From NCBI GenBank assembly GCA_001872625.1, contig MNXP01000047.1:20297-84296 (forward strand): a DNA stretch of 64,000 bases, read 5' to 3'. The stretch's first letter is position 1. Each line of letters starts with the position of its first letter. Made by a program: the position numbers and the translations under genes. The notes beneath the pieces were generated by a model, which saw nothing but the letters and a program-made list of their open reading frames with translations, had not been told where the DNA came from and did no database searches. Positions 54,458 to 62,380 of this stretch are shown here, piece after piece. The stretch comes from Bacteroidetes bacterium CG2_30_33_31 (GTDB lineage: Bacteria > Bacteroidota > Bacteroidia > Bacteroidales > UBA1556).

Positions 54458-54483
54458 CAAAATTAATTAAATATATATTTCAA
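54458..54483 (-). promoter_or_regulatory. Internal promoter of dxs
   Basis: A perfect minus-strand -7 box TAATTTTG (54458-54465) overlaps the rseP stop codon, and TTG (complement of 54481-54483) lies 15 bases upstream. The predicted start near 54451 leaves a very short leader before the ATG at 54446. Confidence 0.5.
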
Positions 54484-55779
54484 TAAATCATTGAAAACAG
54501 CAAAAACCATCAGAGCAATGAGTATCACCATGCCAACAATTTGGGAGCGTTCCATAAATTTTTCGGAAAGTTGACGGCGAGTAATAGCTTCCCAAGAGAG
54601 AAACATAACATGGCCACCATCGAGAGCTGGGATAGGAAGCAAGTTCATGAAGGCCAAAATAAATGAAATCATGCCAGTGAGGTACCAGAAGCGGGGCCAA
54701 ATCCAAATACCGCCATAAATATTTGCGATACCGATAGGACCTTGCAATGATTCAGAAGCTTTAACTTCTCCGCTAAATATTCGGCCCATCCCCTTAATAT
54801 TGGCATAAAGAATTCCAATTCCATCTTTCCAACCATATTTAAGTCCTTCGGCAAAATTATATTTTTCCTGCTTGTATGGTGGATTTGATGCCACCAAACC
54901 AACATATCCCAAGCTATCTACCAAAACATCAAACTTCAAGGTGTCCATATTTCTTATGGCAACTACCTGCATTACAGAGCCTTTATTATGTTGAGTTGTT
55001 TCTTTAAAATCGCCAAAAGAATTAATTTCAAATCCAGCGGCGTTAATAATTTTATCATTTTTTCTTACTCCAGCATTAGCGGCATTGCTATTTGGCAGCA
55101 CGCTATCTACAACAAAAGCAAAGTTGTCGGGTTCAATAAAAAGCCCTCTACTTTCTTTACCAAATTTTTTATAGAAAGTGTCTGGAATTATAATATTAAC
55201 TTTTTCGCCATTTCTATCAATAGTAATTTTAGACCCCATAAGAGTAAGTGGTGTAGCAATATCTTTAAATCTGTCTAACTTTTTACCATCAATAGAAACT
55301 ATTTTATCTCCTGTTTTAAAGCCAACCATTTTTCCCAAGTCATAAGCATAAATTCCATTTTCAATAGCTTGCGCTGGCAGATATTGTTTTTCGTAATGTA
55401 AAGTAATGAAAGTGAATATAATAACTCCAAGAATAAAGTTCATGATAACGCCACCAAGCATCACAATAAGTCTTTGCCAAGCTGGTTTAGATCGAAATTC
55501 CCATGGCTGCATTGGTTGTTTGAGAGCTTCCTTGTCCATACTTTCGTCAATCATTCCAGCTATTTTTACATATCCACCTAAAGGGAGCCATCCTACGCCA
55601 TACTCGGTATCACCCTTTTTGAAAGAGAAAAACTTAAAATTCCAAGCATCAAAAAACAGAAAAAATTTCTCTACTCTAATACCAAAAGCTCTTGCGGCCA
55701 TGAAATGTCCTAATTCGTGAAGTGTAACTATTATCGACAAACCAACAATAAGTTGGGCTGCCATTATTAATCCTGTCAT
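54463..55779 (-). CDS. rseP: RseP-type site-2 metalloprotease
   Basis: A 438-residue inner-membrane zinc protease. The catalytic HExxH is TLHELGHFMAAR (H21, E22, H25) in the first transmembrane helix. The second conserved block LLPIPALDGGH lies near residue 370, between the last helices. Two PDZ-like regions fill the middle (YDLGKMVGFKTGDKIVSIDG; NAANAGVRKNDKIINAAG). Site-2 proteases cut membrane anti-sigma factors after a first cut. With two single-span sigma-cassette proteins in this window, it is a candidate to process them, though this is inference. It lies 4 bases after dxr. Confidence 0.94.
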   Translation of the reverse strand: MTGLIMAAQLIVGLSIIVTLHELGHFMAARAFGIRVEKFFLFFDAWNFKFFSFKKGDTEYGVGWLPLGGYVKIAGMIDESMDKEALKQPMQPWEFRSKPAWQRLIVMLGGVIMNFILGVIIFTFITLHYEKQYLPAQAIENGIYAYDLGKMVGFKTGDKIVSIDGKKLDRFKDIATPLTLMGSKITIDRNGEKVNIIIPDTFYKKFGKESRGLFIEPDNFAFVVDSVLPNSNAANAGVRKNDKIINAAGFEINSFGDFKETTQHNKGSVMQVVAIRNMDTLKFDVLVDSLGYVGLVASNPPYKQEKYNFAEGLKYGWKDGIGILYANIKGMGRIFSGEVKASESLQGPIGIANIYGGIWIWPRFWYLTGMISFILAFMNLLPIPALDGGHVMFLSWEAITRRQLSEKFMERSQIVGMVILIALMVFAVFNDLLKYIFN

Positions 55780-55783
55780 AATG

Positions 55784-56935
55784 TTATTTAATTTGTTCTA
55801 AAACTTTTTGTCTTGTTAGCTCATCGGTAAGGAAATAATCCTGTAAAGATGGCGATTTAATGAACTCTATTTTGGCCATTGCAGCTTCAATAATTTCTGA
55901 TATTTGTAAGAAACTTATCCTTTCGTTAAGAAAAGCTTCCACCGCAATTTCGTTGGCAGCATTAATAACGCAAGGCATATTGCCACCCTTTATCATAGCT
56001 TCATTGGCAATTGCAAGAGTACGAAAAATATTGGTATCAGCTTTTTCAAAATTCAAACTCGGATATTGTGCAAAATCGAATTTAGGAAAACTATTTTTTA
56101 TTCTAAATGGGTAAGTCATTGCATATTGAATTGGGACTTTCATATCAGGCAAGCCCAATTGAGCTTTTATGGAGCCATCTTCAAATTGAACCAGTGAATG
56201 AATGATGGACTGAGGATGTATAACTACTTCTACTTGATGTGGTTGCACACCGAAAAGCCACTTAGCTTCAATCATTTCAAAGCCCTTGTTCATTAAAGTT
56301 GCCGAGTCGATAGAAATTTTTTTACCCATGCTCCAGTTTGGGTGATTAAGCGCCTGAGCCACAGTTACATTTTGGAGATATTCTTTGTTTTTTCCTATGA
56401 ATGGGCCACCAGAAGCTGTAAGAATTATCTTATCTATGGGATTTTCAAACTCGCCAGCTAAGCATTGGAAAATTGCCGAGTGTTCGGAATCTACAGGGAT
56501 AACTTTTGCTTTATATTTTTTTGATTTTTCGACCATAAATTCACCAGCAACCACAAAAGTTTCTTTATTGGCAATGGCAATATTTTTCCCAAATTCTATG
56601 GCTCTGATGGTAGGTGGTAAAGCAGCAAAACCAACTATTGCCATCATAATAAGGTCGATGGTTTCCATTTCAACAATCTGCTCTATGGCTTTTTTTCCTG
56701 CGTAAACTTTTATATCGCTTTTTGAGAGAGCATCAGCAACTTTTTTATATTGGCTTTCATCTTCAATAACTACCGCATTAGGCTGAAATTCAATAGATTG
56801 TTGTATTAACAAATTGGCGTTTTTGCAAGCTGTGAGCACTTCTACAATAAAAATCTCTTTATGTTCTCTTATGACTTCCAAAGTTTGTGTGCCTATGGAA
56901 CCCGTAGAACCTAAAATTGCAATGCGTTTTTTCAT
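55784..56935 (-). CDS. dxr: 1-deoxy-D-xylulose 5-phosphate reductoisomerase
   Basis: A 383-residue NADPH-dependent enzyme making 2-C-methyl-D-erythritol 4-phosphate. NADPH binds at RIAILGSTGSIGTQTLEVI (residues 4-22). NKETFVVAG, PVDSEHSAIFQCL (metal-binding acidic residues), LTASGGPF and HPNWSMGKKISIDSATLMNK complete the active site. The length is normal. It heads the unit with rseP and dxs. A near-match promoter box with one base missing (TACTTTG) lies about 30 bases upstream. Confidence 0.97.
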   Translation of the reverse strand: MKKRIAILGSTGSIGTQTLEVIREHKEIFIVEVLTACKNANLLIQQSIEFQPNAVVIEDESQYKKVADALSKSDIKVYAGKKAIEQIVEMETIDLIMMAIVGFAALPPTIRAIEFGKNIAIANKETFVVAGEFMVEKSKKYKAKVIPVDSEHSAIFQCLAGEFENPIDKIILTASGGPFIGKNKEYLQNVTVAQALNHPNWSMGKKISIDSATLMNKGFEMIEAKWLFGVQPHQVEVVIHPQSIIHSLVQFEDGSIKAQLGLPDMKVPIQYAMTYPFRIKNSFPKFDFAQYPSLNFEKADTNIFRTLAIANEAMIKGGNMPCVINAANEIAVEAFLNERISFLQISEIIEAAMAKIEFIKSPSLQDYFLTDELTRQKVLEQIK

Positions 56936-57028
56936 TAAAAAAAATTAATTTAATCGGCGGCAAAGTACCTAAAATTATTGCCTTAATTTACGTAATAATT
57001 GTTAATCTCCAAATTTGAAAAGTCGCCA

Positions 57029-57922
57029 TTATTCAAAAGTAATAAAATCAGCAGGGTTTACTGTGTTGGCGTTGTACCAGAGCTCGAAATGTAAATGAGG
57101 ACCAGAGGTCATTTCACCAGTATTTCCAATAATGGCAATGGGGCTGCCAGCCTTTACATAGTCTCCTTCTTTTTTTAGCAATGCTGAGCAATGCTTATAA
57201 ACCGAAATCAAATTTGATTGGTGCTGAATTGCAATTACATAGCCTGTTTCAAATGTCCATAAAGAGAAAATTACCATGCCATCGAGAGTAGCTTTAATGG
57301 CTTTATCTTTTTCGCCAGCAACATCAATTCCATAATGCTTGTTATAAATATTGAAACCATTTGTAACAATACCTCTTAGCGGTGTAAAAAAGATAAACGA
57401 CTCTAAACCTTTTTGGTTTTGCTTGTCGGGATAATAAATCAAATCGTACTGCTCTTTGTTGTCCCATTCATCTCTCAACAATGAATCTTCTTTTGAATGT
57501 TTGATTGTAATACCTTTATAATCAACATTTTTATTTTTTTTGAGCATCAAAGTATCGTTTCCTTTCATAGGTTTTCCCATCAATATAGTTTCTTTCAGAT
57601 TTTGCAAATATAAATCTCTATCATTGATGGCGATTTCAAGGGAATCAATTCTGGCATTATTTAAATATACTTGTTTTATCTGCTCCACACTTGCAAAACC
57701 GGGAATATATTCCTTCAAAGATGTAACTGAAATTATAAATATGGTAAAAACTATTGTGATGAAAGTAATGAAGCCAAGGAGTATGATTACATTTAGCCTC
57801 GAGAGTCTGAAATTGACTTCCTCTTTCAAGGTTGATTCATTCATTATCACCAACTTATACTTATATTTTAAGTGGGCATAGAATCGTTTTAAAACTGGCT
57901 GATTATCTTTGGCTACTTTCAT
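57029..57922 (-). CDS. M23-family peptidoglycan endopeptidase, membrane-anchored
   Basis: A 297-residue protein. A basic cytoplasmic N-terminus (1-42) is followed by one transmembrane helix (about 43-68, NVIILLGFITFITIVFTIFI). A short coiled region precedes the LytM domain (about 180-297). Its zinc site looks complete: KHYGIDVAGEKD (HxxxD) and SGPHLHFELWYN (HxH). It should therefore cut peptide cross-links of the cell wall from the periplasmic side, unlike the degenerate EnvC-like protein encoded 10 kb away. It has its own promoter and forms the right border of the core-genome block before the restriction island. Confidence 0.92.
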   Translation of the reverse strand: MKVAKDNQPVLKRFYAHLKYKYKLVIMNESTLKEEVNFRLSRLNVIILLGFITFITIVFTIFIISVTSLKEYIPGFASVEQIKQVYLNNARIDSLEIAINDRDLYLQNLKETILMGKPMKGNDTLMLKKNKNVDYKGITIKHSKEDSLLRDEWDNKEQYDLIYYPDKQNQKGLESFIFFTPLRGIVTNGFNIYNKHYGIDVAGEKDKAIKATLDGMVIFSLWTFETGYVIAIQHQSNLISVYKHCSALLKKEGDYVKAGSPIAIIGNTGEMTSGPHLHFELWYNANTVNPADFITFE

Positions 57923-57944
57923 TTAATTCTAAAGAATAAGGCGG

Positions 57945-57952
57945 CAAAGATA
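57945..57952 (-). promoter_or_regulatory. -7 box of the M23 peptidase gene
   Basis: A perfect minus-strand TATCTTTG next to GCCGCC, as at queA. The predicted start near 57938 leaves a 16-base leader to the ATG at 57922. Confidence 0.45.
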
Positions 57953-58577
57953 ATATAAAGTTTTGGAAAATAATTTTTTGGGATGGTAAATCAAGAGCAA
58001 GATGCTTTTGTTTGAGTTATCGACTCCAAAACAAAATTTATGTTTTTGTTTTCTTCTGCATGACTCCCTACACTTTAGCAATAAACCCAAGCCTTACCGG
58101 GCAAAGTTAAAATGTAAGTAAACAGTATTTAAAGAATATTAAAAAAAAAAATTTGCATTCATTGCTTCTATAAGCTTGGACTTTATGTAATTTAAATAAT
58201 TTACTATCGGATATCCAAAGGCTTATGAAGAAGTAAATAATTACATTAAAGCATTGTATTTCAATAATTAATGACCTCTTAGAATTTTTGGGAAAGAAAA
58301 ATATTGACACAATAGCTGCCTCGGCTGATATGTTGGCTGGCAACTTAATCCCACCGCAAAAAAGGCACATTTGGTTTTTGCCGACACGCAATCCATTGCT
58401 ACAAAAAAACCAAAAGAGTCTCTTTTTATCCAACACACTTAAAGTGTTTTTATCAAATTAATGGGATATATTTATCAATAAAGATTACTTTTGACGACTA
58501 ATATTATTTTGGATATGAATAGAATACAAGGAAGTATTAGAAGAAGTAAAACCACAAGACTTAATAATAGATAAAAA
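57953..58577. other. Gene-free border of the type I RM island with coding-like relics
   Basis: This 625-base gap has no intact gene. Short coding-like pieces occur on the plus strand: 58203-58271 reads TIGYPKAYEEVNNYIKALYF plus two residues before a stop, 58273-58332 in another frame reads DLLEFLGKKNIDTIAASADM, and 58519-58581 reads [20 protein letters not shown] with its stop overlapping the hsdM start (ATGA). An inverted repeat GCAAAAA/TTTTTGC near 58352-58377 lies in a stretch that looks like a dispersed intergenic repeat. These suggest decay of a gene once coupled to hsdM. I could not assign a family. Confidence 0.4.
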
Positions 58578-60125
58578 ATGACAAGCACGATACAAAGAGC
58601 TGAACTGCAAAACAAAATATGGAAAATAGCTAACGATGTTCGTGGCTCGGTGGATGGATGGGACTTTAAGCAGTTTGTGCTGGGAGCTCTTTTCTATCGT
58701 TTTATTAGCGAAAACTTCATTAATTACATTGAAGGTGGTGATAAAAGCGTTGACTATGCAAACTATCCAGATGATAAAATCAGTCCCGAAATAAAAGATG
58801 ATGCCATTAAAACCAAAGGTTACTTCATTTATCCCAGTCAACTTTTTGTTAATGTTGCCAAAAAAGCTAATACCAATCAAAACCTAAACACAGACTTAAA
58901 AGCCATTTTTGACGCTATTGAAAGCTCTGCAAATGCTTATCCATCCGAACCAGATATAAAAGGATTGTTTGCCGATTTTGATACCACCAGCACACGTCTT
59001 GGTAATACCGTTGAAGCCAAAAACGCTCGTTTAGCATCCGTATTGAAAGGTGTTGAAGAACTAAACTTTGGAAATTTTGAAGACAATCAAATTGACCTTT
59101 TTGGCGATGCCTATGAGTTTCTTATTTCTAATTATGCCGCCAACGCAGGAAAATCGGGTGGTGAGTTTTTTACGCCACAGCACGTATCAAAACTCATTGC
59201 TCAACTTGCAATGCACAAGCAGACAGCTGTAAATAAAATTTATGACCCTGCTTGTGGTTCAGGCTCTTTGCTTCTGCAAGCCAAAAAGCATTTCGACAAT
59301 CATATTATTGAAGAAGGCTTTTATGGGCAGGAGGTAAACCATACCACTTATAACCTTGCGCGTATGAACATGTTTTTGCACAACATTAACTACGACAAGT
59401 TTAATATTACCCTTGGCGATACGCTCCGCAATCCACGCTATGGCGATGAAAAACCTTTTGATGCCATCGTTTCTAATCCTCCATACTCTATCAATTGGAT
59501 AGGCGATGGCGACCCAACGCTCATTAATGATGACCGTTTTGCCCCTGCCGGTGTTTTGGCTCCTAAATCGAAAGCCGATTTTGCTTTTGTGTTACACGCC
59601 CTAAGTTATCTATCTGGTAAAGGCAGGGCAGCTATTGTTTGTTTCCCTGGTATCTTTTATCGCAGTGGTGCAGAACAAAAAATTAGGAAGTATTTAGTGG
59701 ATAACAACTTTGTAGAAACCATTATCTCATTAGCACCAAACTTGTTTTTTGGCACCTCAATTTCCGTAACCATTCTGGTGCTTTCAAAACATAAAACCGA
59801 AAATAAAACGCAGTTTATTGATGCGAGTGGCGAAGATTTCTTTAAAAAAGTAACCAATAACAATGTGCTTAAAGACAAACACATTGAAAAGATTATGGAA
59901 ATATTCGATAGCAAAGCAGATGTGGCGTATGTGGCTAAGACTATCGACAACACTAAAATTGCCGAAAACGATTATAATCTATCCGTGAGTTCGTACATAG
60001 AAGCAAAAGATAATAGGGAGCGGGTGGATATTGTAAAACTAAATGCCGAAATTGCCGAAACGGTAACTAAAATAGATAAGTTGCGTGTAGATATTGATGC
60101 CATTATAAACGAGATTGAAAGTTAA
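58578..60125 (+). CDS. hsdM: Type I restriction-modification DNA methyltransferase subunit
   Basis: A 515-residue N6-adenine methyltransferase subunit. The N-terminal HsdM domain (about 8-140) has [20 protein letters not shown]. The SAM-binding motif is [13 protein letters not shown] (222-234), and the catalytic NPPY is at 300-303 ([10 protein letters not shown]). [14 protein letters not shown] is the conserved helix before the SAM site. A C-terminal coiled tail ([18 protein letters not shown]) contacts HsdS in the family. The length is normal. It heads an island with a nuclease, RhuM and HsdS; HsdR is not in the window and probably lies beyond the right edge. Confidence 0.96.
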   Translation: MTSTIQRAELQNKIWKIANDVRGSVDGWDFKQFVLGALFYRFISENFINYIEGGDKSVDYANYPDDKISPEIKDDAIKTKGYFIYPSQLFVNVAKKANTNQNLNTDLKAIFDAIESSANAYPSEPDIKGLFADFDTTSTRLGNTVEAKNARLASVLKGVEELNFGNFEDNQIDLFGDAYEFLISNYAANAGKSGGEFFTPQHVSKLIAQLAMHKQTAVNKIYDPACGSGSLLLQAKKHFDNHIIEEGFYGQEVNHTTYNLARMNMFLHNINYDKFNITLGDTLRNPRYGDEKPFDAIVSNPPYSINWIGDGDPTLINDDRFAPAGVLAPKSKADFAFVLHALSYLSGKGRAAIVCFPGIFYRSGAEQKIRKYLVDNNFVETIISLAPNLFFGTSISVTILVLSKHKTENKTQFIDASGEDFFKKVTNNNVLKDKHIEKIMEIFDSKADVAYVAKTIDNTKIAENDYNLSVSSYIEAKDNRERVDIVKLNAEIAETVTKIDKLRVDIDAIINEIES

Positions 60126-60128
60126 ACG

Positions 60129-61148
60129 ATGAGCAAAGAAATAAGCATAAAAAAAGAAGAATACGAAAGTATTTTAAAACAAGCAGTAGCACATATTCGC
60201 ACCGCCCGAATCATAGTTGCCAAACAAATAAATAGTGCCACACAATCGGTTTATTGGAATCTTGGTAAATTGATTTTTGAAAAACAACTTACCGAAGGCT
60301 ACGGTAGTGCCGTGGTTCAGCAACTTTCTATCGACCTCAAAAAAGAATTTCCCGATATGGGGGTGTCGCCTCGCAATTTGTGGAATATGAAACTGTTTTA
60401 TGAGCGTTATCATCAAGCAGACCAAAAACTGCTACAGCTTGTAGCAGAATTGCCGTGGGGGCATAACTTATTGTTAATCAACAAAGTTCAGTCGCTTGAC
60501 GCGGTACTTTTTTATGCCAACGAAGCCTTAACCAAAGGCTGGAGCAGAGACTGGTTGCTCAATGCCATCAAAATGAATAGTTTTAGCCATAATCGAACAC
60601 AAATAAAATCGAACAATTTTAATGAAACACTTCCTATCATAGATGCAGACTATGCCAACGAAGTGTTTAAAGACCGTTATAATCTTGGCTTTTTGGGTAT
60701 TACGGAAAAAATAAAAGAAACGGAATTGGAAAAACGATTAGTAGAAAAAATTAAATTATTTCTGCTGGAATTGGGTAAAGGTTTTTCGTTCATCGGCAAC
60801 CAACACCGCTTAGAATACAACAACAAAGAGTATTTTGTAGATATGCTTTTTTTTCATCGAGGTTTGCAAAGTTTGATAGCTATAGAATTAAAAATAGGAA
60901 GTTTTAAAGCCGAATATGTTGGCAAAATGAATGTTTACTTGTCCTTGCTCGATAAGCTGGAAAAGGGCGAAACCGAAAATAATTCTGTCGGAATTATTCT
61001 TTGTGCCGATAAAGACCATTTGGATGTAGAAATTGCGCTGCAAGACATACATAAACCTATTGGAGTGGCTGAATATCAGCTTTTATTGCCAAAAGACCAA
61101 TTACAAGATTTGTTGATAAATGAAATAAATACCTATACTCAACTGTAA
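60129..61148 (+). CDS. DUF1016 / YhcG-family PD-(D/E)XK nuclease
   Basis: A 339-residue protein. The N-terminal DUF1016 domain (about 10-160) has SATQSVYWNLGKLIFEKQ, PRNLWNMKLFYERY and ELPWGHNLLLINKV. The C-terminal half is a PD-(D/E)XK nuclease: RLEYNNKEYFVDMLFFHR with D238, then LIAIELKIGSFKAEYVGKMN with the E253-L-K255 active-site pair. The family is commonly found next to type I RM genes and is thought to act in DNA processing or defence. It starts 3 bases after the hsdM stop, so it is in the operon. Confidence 0.92.
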   Translation: MSKEISIKKEEYESILKQAVAHIRTARIIVAKQINSATQSVYWNLGKLIFEKQLTEGYGSAVVQQLSIDLKKEFPDMGVSPRNLWNMKLFYERYHQADQKLLQLVAELPWGHNLLLINKVQSLDAVLFYANEALTKGWSRDWLLNAIKMNSFSHNRTQIKSNNFNETLPIIDADYANEVFKDRYNLGFLGITEKIKETELEKRLVEKIKLFLLELGKGFSFIGNQHRLEYNNKEYFVDMLFFHRGLQSLIAIELKIGSFKAEYVGKMNVYLSLLDKLEKGETENNSVGIILCADKDHLDVEIALQDIHKPIGVAEYQLLLPKDQLQDLLINEINTYTQL

Positions 61149-61158
61149 AAAACAAACC

Positions 61159-61302
61159 ATGAGCTATTTAGATACATTATTAAACTTGGATATAACCACT
61201 AATGCCACGAACAATACGAAAAATGTTATGTGGAAGACCTGGGCGAAAATAAATATGCTTCGTGCTGATATTGATGCAATTGTAAAAGAGATTGAATTAT
61301 GA
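61159..61302 (+). pseudogene. Chimeric scar: hsdS start fused to hsdM end
   Basis: A 47-codon frame that I read directly. It begins MSYLDTLLN, like HsdS (MSYLEKLLE; the first 14 bases are identical to the hsdS start at 62381). Its middle, NVMWKTWAKI, resembles the HsdS junction KVEWKTLGEV. It ends MLRADIDAIVKEIEL, like the HsdM C-terminus ([15 protein letters not shown]). Its stop overlaps the rhuM start (ATGA). It looks like the fused remains of deleted hsdS and hsdM copies and now may serve only to couple translation. Confidence 0.6.
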
Positions 61303-62369
61303 ACGAAGAGCCAAAAGGAAATATAATTATATATCAGTCCGGTGATGGGATTAATAAAATAGATGTCCGACTAGAGGATGAAAATGTATGGCTATCGCAA
61401 CAACAAATGGCAGAGCTATATCAATCGTCCAGAACAAATGTAGTAGAACATATTAAGAATATTTATGAGGAAGGTGAGCTTGATAAAAATCGAACCTGTC
61501 GGAATTTCCGACAAGTTCGATTAGAGGGTAATCGGGAAGTTCAACGAGAAATACCTTTTTACAATCTTGATATGATTATTTCATTAGGGTACAGAATAAA
61601 ATCGAGTATCGCTACAAAATTCCGTATCTGGGCTACTGAACGTCTCAAGGAATACATCATTAAAGGCTTCGCTATGGACGACGAACGTCTCAAAAACCTT
61701 GGTGGTGGAAACTACTGGAAAGAGCTGCTCGACCGCATCCGTGATATTCGCTCCAGCGAAAAAGTAATGTATCGGCAGGTATTGGATTTATATGCTACAG
61801 CCACCGACTACGCCCCCCATAGCGAAGAGAGCCTGGCGTTTTTTAAAATTGTTCAAAACAAACTCCATTTTGCCGCCCATGGCAATACGGCAAGCGAAGT
61901 TATTTATATGCGTGTGGATAGTGATAAACCTTTCGCAGGACTTACCGGTTTTAAGGGTAGCCAGCCTACACAGGCAGAAGCAATGATTGCCAAAAACTAT
62001 CTGAGTGAAAAGGAATTGAAAGTGCTTAATAATCTTGTTTCTGCCTATTTCGATTTGGCCGAGATTAATGCCATAGAAGAAAGAGAAATGAGAATGGCCG
62101 ATTTTGTGCGCGAACTCGATACTATCCTTTCGTCGGCAGGTAGAAAACTGCTTGAAAATGCAGGGCAAATTTCTGCTGATACTGCAAAAGAAAAGGCGAA
62201 ATTGGAATACAAAAAGTATAAAGCCAAAACACTCAGTGCAGTGGAGAAAGATTACCTCAATACCATTGCTGATTTAGAGAAAAAAGCAAAAAAAGGAGAT
62301 AAACAAAACTACGCTAAAAAAAATCAAGGCAATCACAAAAATCAAACAAATAAAGGTTCAGACAACTAA
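61299..62369 (+). CDS. rhuM: RhuM-family protein
   Basis: A 356-residue protein of the RhuM (virulence RhuM) family. The N-terminal part has VWLSQQQMAELYQSSRTNVV, a helix-turn-helix-like segment, then FYNLDMIISLGYRIKSSIAT and FRIWATERLKEYIIKGFAMD. The C-terminal part has GFKGSQPTQAEAMIAKNYLS and MADFVRELDTILSSAGRKLL. Members are frequent in type I RM loci, and their biochemical role is unresolved. The last 20 residues (from QNYAKKNQGN to NKGSDN) are low-complexity and derive from the same repeat DNA that follows hsdS. The start overlaps the preceding scar. Confidence 0.93.
   Translation: MNEEPKGNIIIYQSGDGINKIDVRLEDENVWLSQQQMAELYQSSRTNVVEHIKNIYEEGELDKNRTCRNFRQVRLEGNREVQREIPFYNLDMIISLGYRIKSSIATKFRIWATERLKEYIIKGFAMDDERLKNLGGGNYWKELLDRIRDIRSSEKVMYRQVLDLYATATDYAPHSEESLAFFKIVQNKLHFAAHGNTASEVIYMRVDSDKPFAGLTGFKGSQPTQAEAMIAKNYLSEKELKVLNNLVSAYFDLAEINAIEEREMRMADFVRELDTILSSAGRKLLENAGQISADTAKEKAKLEYKKYKAKTLSAVEKDYLNTIADLEKKAKKGDKQNYAKKNQGNHKNQTNKGSDN
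62312..62369 (+). repeat. Repeat-derived 3' end of rhuM
   Basis: The DNA contains AATCAAGGCAATCA and GGTTCAGACAA, both exact pieces of the 200-bp repeat found after hsdS. It supplies the last codons and stop of rhuM, so the repeat family has spread into this coding end. Confidence 0.6.
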
Positions 62370-62380
62370 CAATTTAAAAA

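Noticed and set aside
56953..56970. Perfect -7 promoter box before dxr
   Set aside because: The sequence GTACTTTG lacks one spacer base relative to TAnnTTTG, so I list it only as a near match.
58107..58436. A 109-codon minus-strand frame in the gap before hsdM
   Set aside because: Its product is low-complexity, rich in Phe and Lys, with no recognisable domain. The same DNA carries better coding-like relics on the plus strand.
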